A stretch of 5,424 bases of DNA from Solirubrobacteraceae bacterium. Lineage in GTDB: Bacteria > Actinomycetota > Thermoleophilia > Solirubrobacterales > Solirubrobacteraceae. The DNA lies in assembly GCA_025935735.1 (NCBI GenBank), contig JAICUS010000426.1, forward strand, positions 1-5,424, given 5' to 3'. Positions 4,666 to 5,424 of this stretch are shown piece by piece. A program made the translations under genes and the position numbers. The notes beneath the pieces are model-generated. The model searched no databases. It was not told the DNA's origin and saw nothing but the letters and a program-made list of their open reading frames with translations. The stretch's first letter is position 1. Each line of letters opens with the position of its first letter.

Positions 4666-5367
4666 GTGGAGGCGCCGCTGCTCGACGTGCGCGCGCTGCA
4701 CGCCGGGCCGCTGCGCGGGCTGTCGCTGACCGTCGCGGCCGGCGAGGTCGTCGCGCTCGTCGGCCACGAGGGCGCGGGCAAGACCGCCGCGGCCGAGATC
4801 GTGGCCGGCGTCCAGCGTCCGGAACTCGGCGCGTTGCGACTCGCCGGGGCCGACGTGACGGGCGCGGACGCGGCGCGGATGGCCCGGCTGGGCGTCGCCT
4901 TCGTCCCCGAGGGGCGCCGGGTGTTCCCCGGGCTGACGGTCGAGGAGAACCTGACGCTCGGCGCCTACCGCGACCGCGGCGACCGGGCGCTGGTCGACGA
5001 CCGCCGCGCCGCCGTGCTCGAGCGGTTCCCGCTGCTGGCCGAGCGGCGCGATCAGTCGGCCGCGACGCTGTCGGGCGGCGAGCGCCAGCTGCTCGTGATC
5101 GCCCGCGCGCTGATGGGCGGCCCGCGGCTGCTCGTGCTCGACGAGCCGTCGGCGGGGCTGTCCCCGCGCGCGGTCTCGCTGGTGGCAGCCGCGTTGGAGG
5201 CGGTGCGGGCGGGCGGGACGGCGGTGCTGCTGTGCGAGCGGGGGCTGGTGTTGCCGCGACGGGTGGCGGACCGGGTGCTGCTCCTGGAGGAGGGGCGGGT
5301 GGTCTTGGCCGCTGGGCGCTTGGAGGCGCTGGCCGATCCGCGGCTCGGTGCCGGATATCTGGCGTGA
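4666..5367 (+). CDS. livF: LivF-like ABC transporter ATP-binding protein, divergent
   Basis: LivF-type proteins are one of the two ATPases of branched-chain amino acid (HAAT) importers. The 233-residue domain shows Walker A GHEGAGKT (33-40), the LivF hallmark FVPEGRRVFPGLTVEENLTLGAY (split here as FVPEGRRVFPGL at 79-90 and TVEENLTLGAY at 91-101), signature LSGGERQ (135-141), Walker B LLVLDEP (155-161), and a C-terminal GAGYLA like the YLG end of LivF. Departures are a shortened N-terminus without the usual A-loop Tyr, Ala instead of Thr after the Walker A Thr, and LLCERG (188-193) where LivF normally reads VEQN. Catalytic Glu160 is present. The GTG start has no good Shine-Dalgarno and follows the lipoprotein stop by 5 bases, implying coupling. 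No permease, LivG or binding protein is visible; they might lie beyond the right edge. The substrate is unknown. Confidence 0.85.
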   Translation: MEAPLLDVRALHAGPLRGLSLTVAAGEVVALVGHEGAGKTAAAEIVAGVQRPELGALRLAGADVTGADAARMARLGVAFVPEGRRVFPGLTVEENLTLGAYRDRGDRALVDDRRAAVLERFPLLAERRDQSAATLSGGERQLLVIARALMGGPRLLVLDEPSAGLSPRAVSLVAAALEAVRAGGTAVLLCERGLVLPRRVADRVLLLEEGRVVLAAGRLEALADPRLGAGYLA

Positions 5368-5424
5368 GTGGCGGACCCGGCGAAAGGCTGGCTGGGTAGG
5401 GGAGTGAGGGCTTCGGCCGCGGTG
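5368..5424 (+). other. Unassigned tail after the LivF-like gene
   Basis: These 57 bases contain no terminator I can support: there is no stem with a T-run. A plus-strand frame opens at GTG 5368 directly after the livF-like stop and stays open for 19 codons to the edge. Its residues (VADPAKGWLG and onward) match nothing I recognise and there is no Shine-Dalgarno, so I do not call a gene. More sequence to the right is needed to tell. Confidence 0.3.

Noticed and set aside
5409..5418. GGC-TTCG-GCC hairpin considered as a terminator after the LivF-like gene
   Set aside because: The stem is only three base pairs, no T-run follows, and it sits at the window edge; a cUUCGg loop alone is not enough.

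Overview
This window is very GC-rich and densely coding, and its architecture suggests an actinobacterium. Genes for a Ccm-type (System I) haem exporter (ccmA, ccmB, ccmC, ccmD) sit directly against hemA. Most Streptomyces- and Mycobacterium-type actinobacteria use the ResB/CcsA system instead, so a deep-branching lineage such as Thermoleophilia (Solirubrobacter/Conexibacter-like) is my best guess. Deinococcota or Chloroflexota cannot be excluded from the sequence alone.

Positions 1-4044 hold seven minus-strand genes that look like one transcription unit, read from right to left. In order they are: a precorrin-2 dehydrogenase (siroheme branch, 4044-3295), a MogA/MoaB-family molybdopterin protein (3298-2795), ccmA (2817-2149), ccmB (2152-1481), ccmC (1476-742), ccmD (742-548), and the first 183 codons of hemA (551 to the window edge). 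Almost every junction is an overlap of 1-4 bases (CTGA, ATGA, TAATG, GTGA), with one 23-base overlap and one 4-base gap, so translational coupling is likely throughout. hemA makes the first committed tetrapyrrole intermediate, the dehydrogenase diverts uroporphyrinogen-derived precorrin-2 towards siroheme, and CcmABCD handles haem for c-type cytochrome maturation. The molybdopterin protein adds a second redox-cofactor pathway.

Positions 4045-4105 form a 61-base divergent intergenic region with a strong plus-strand ribosome binding site, a small inverted repeat, and a possible -10 element that would make the minus-strand operon nearly leaderless.

Positions 4106-5367 hold two plus-strand genes 5 bases apart: a lipoprotein of unknown function with a charged low-complexity linker, and a LivF-like ABC ATPase with several departures from the family consensus. 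The last 57 bases contain nothing I can assign. No stretch longer than 300 bases lacks a gene, and I saw no RNA genes, insertion sequences or CRISPR arrays.

No clearly new system is visible. The points most worth a second look are the apparent CTG start of the moaB-like gene, the four-cysteine N-terminal extension of the precorrin-2 dehydrogenase, and the mixed-cofactor operon itself.
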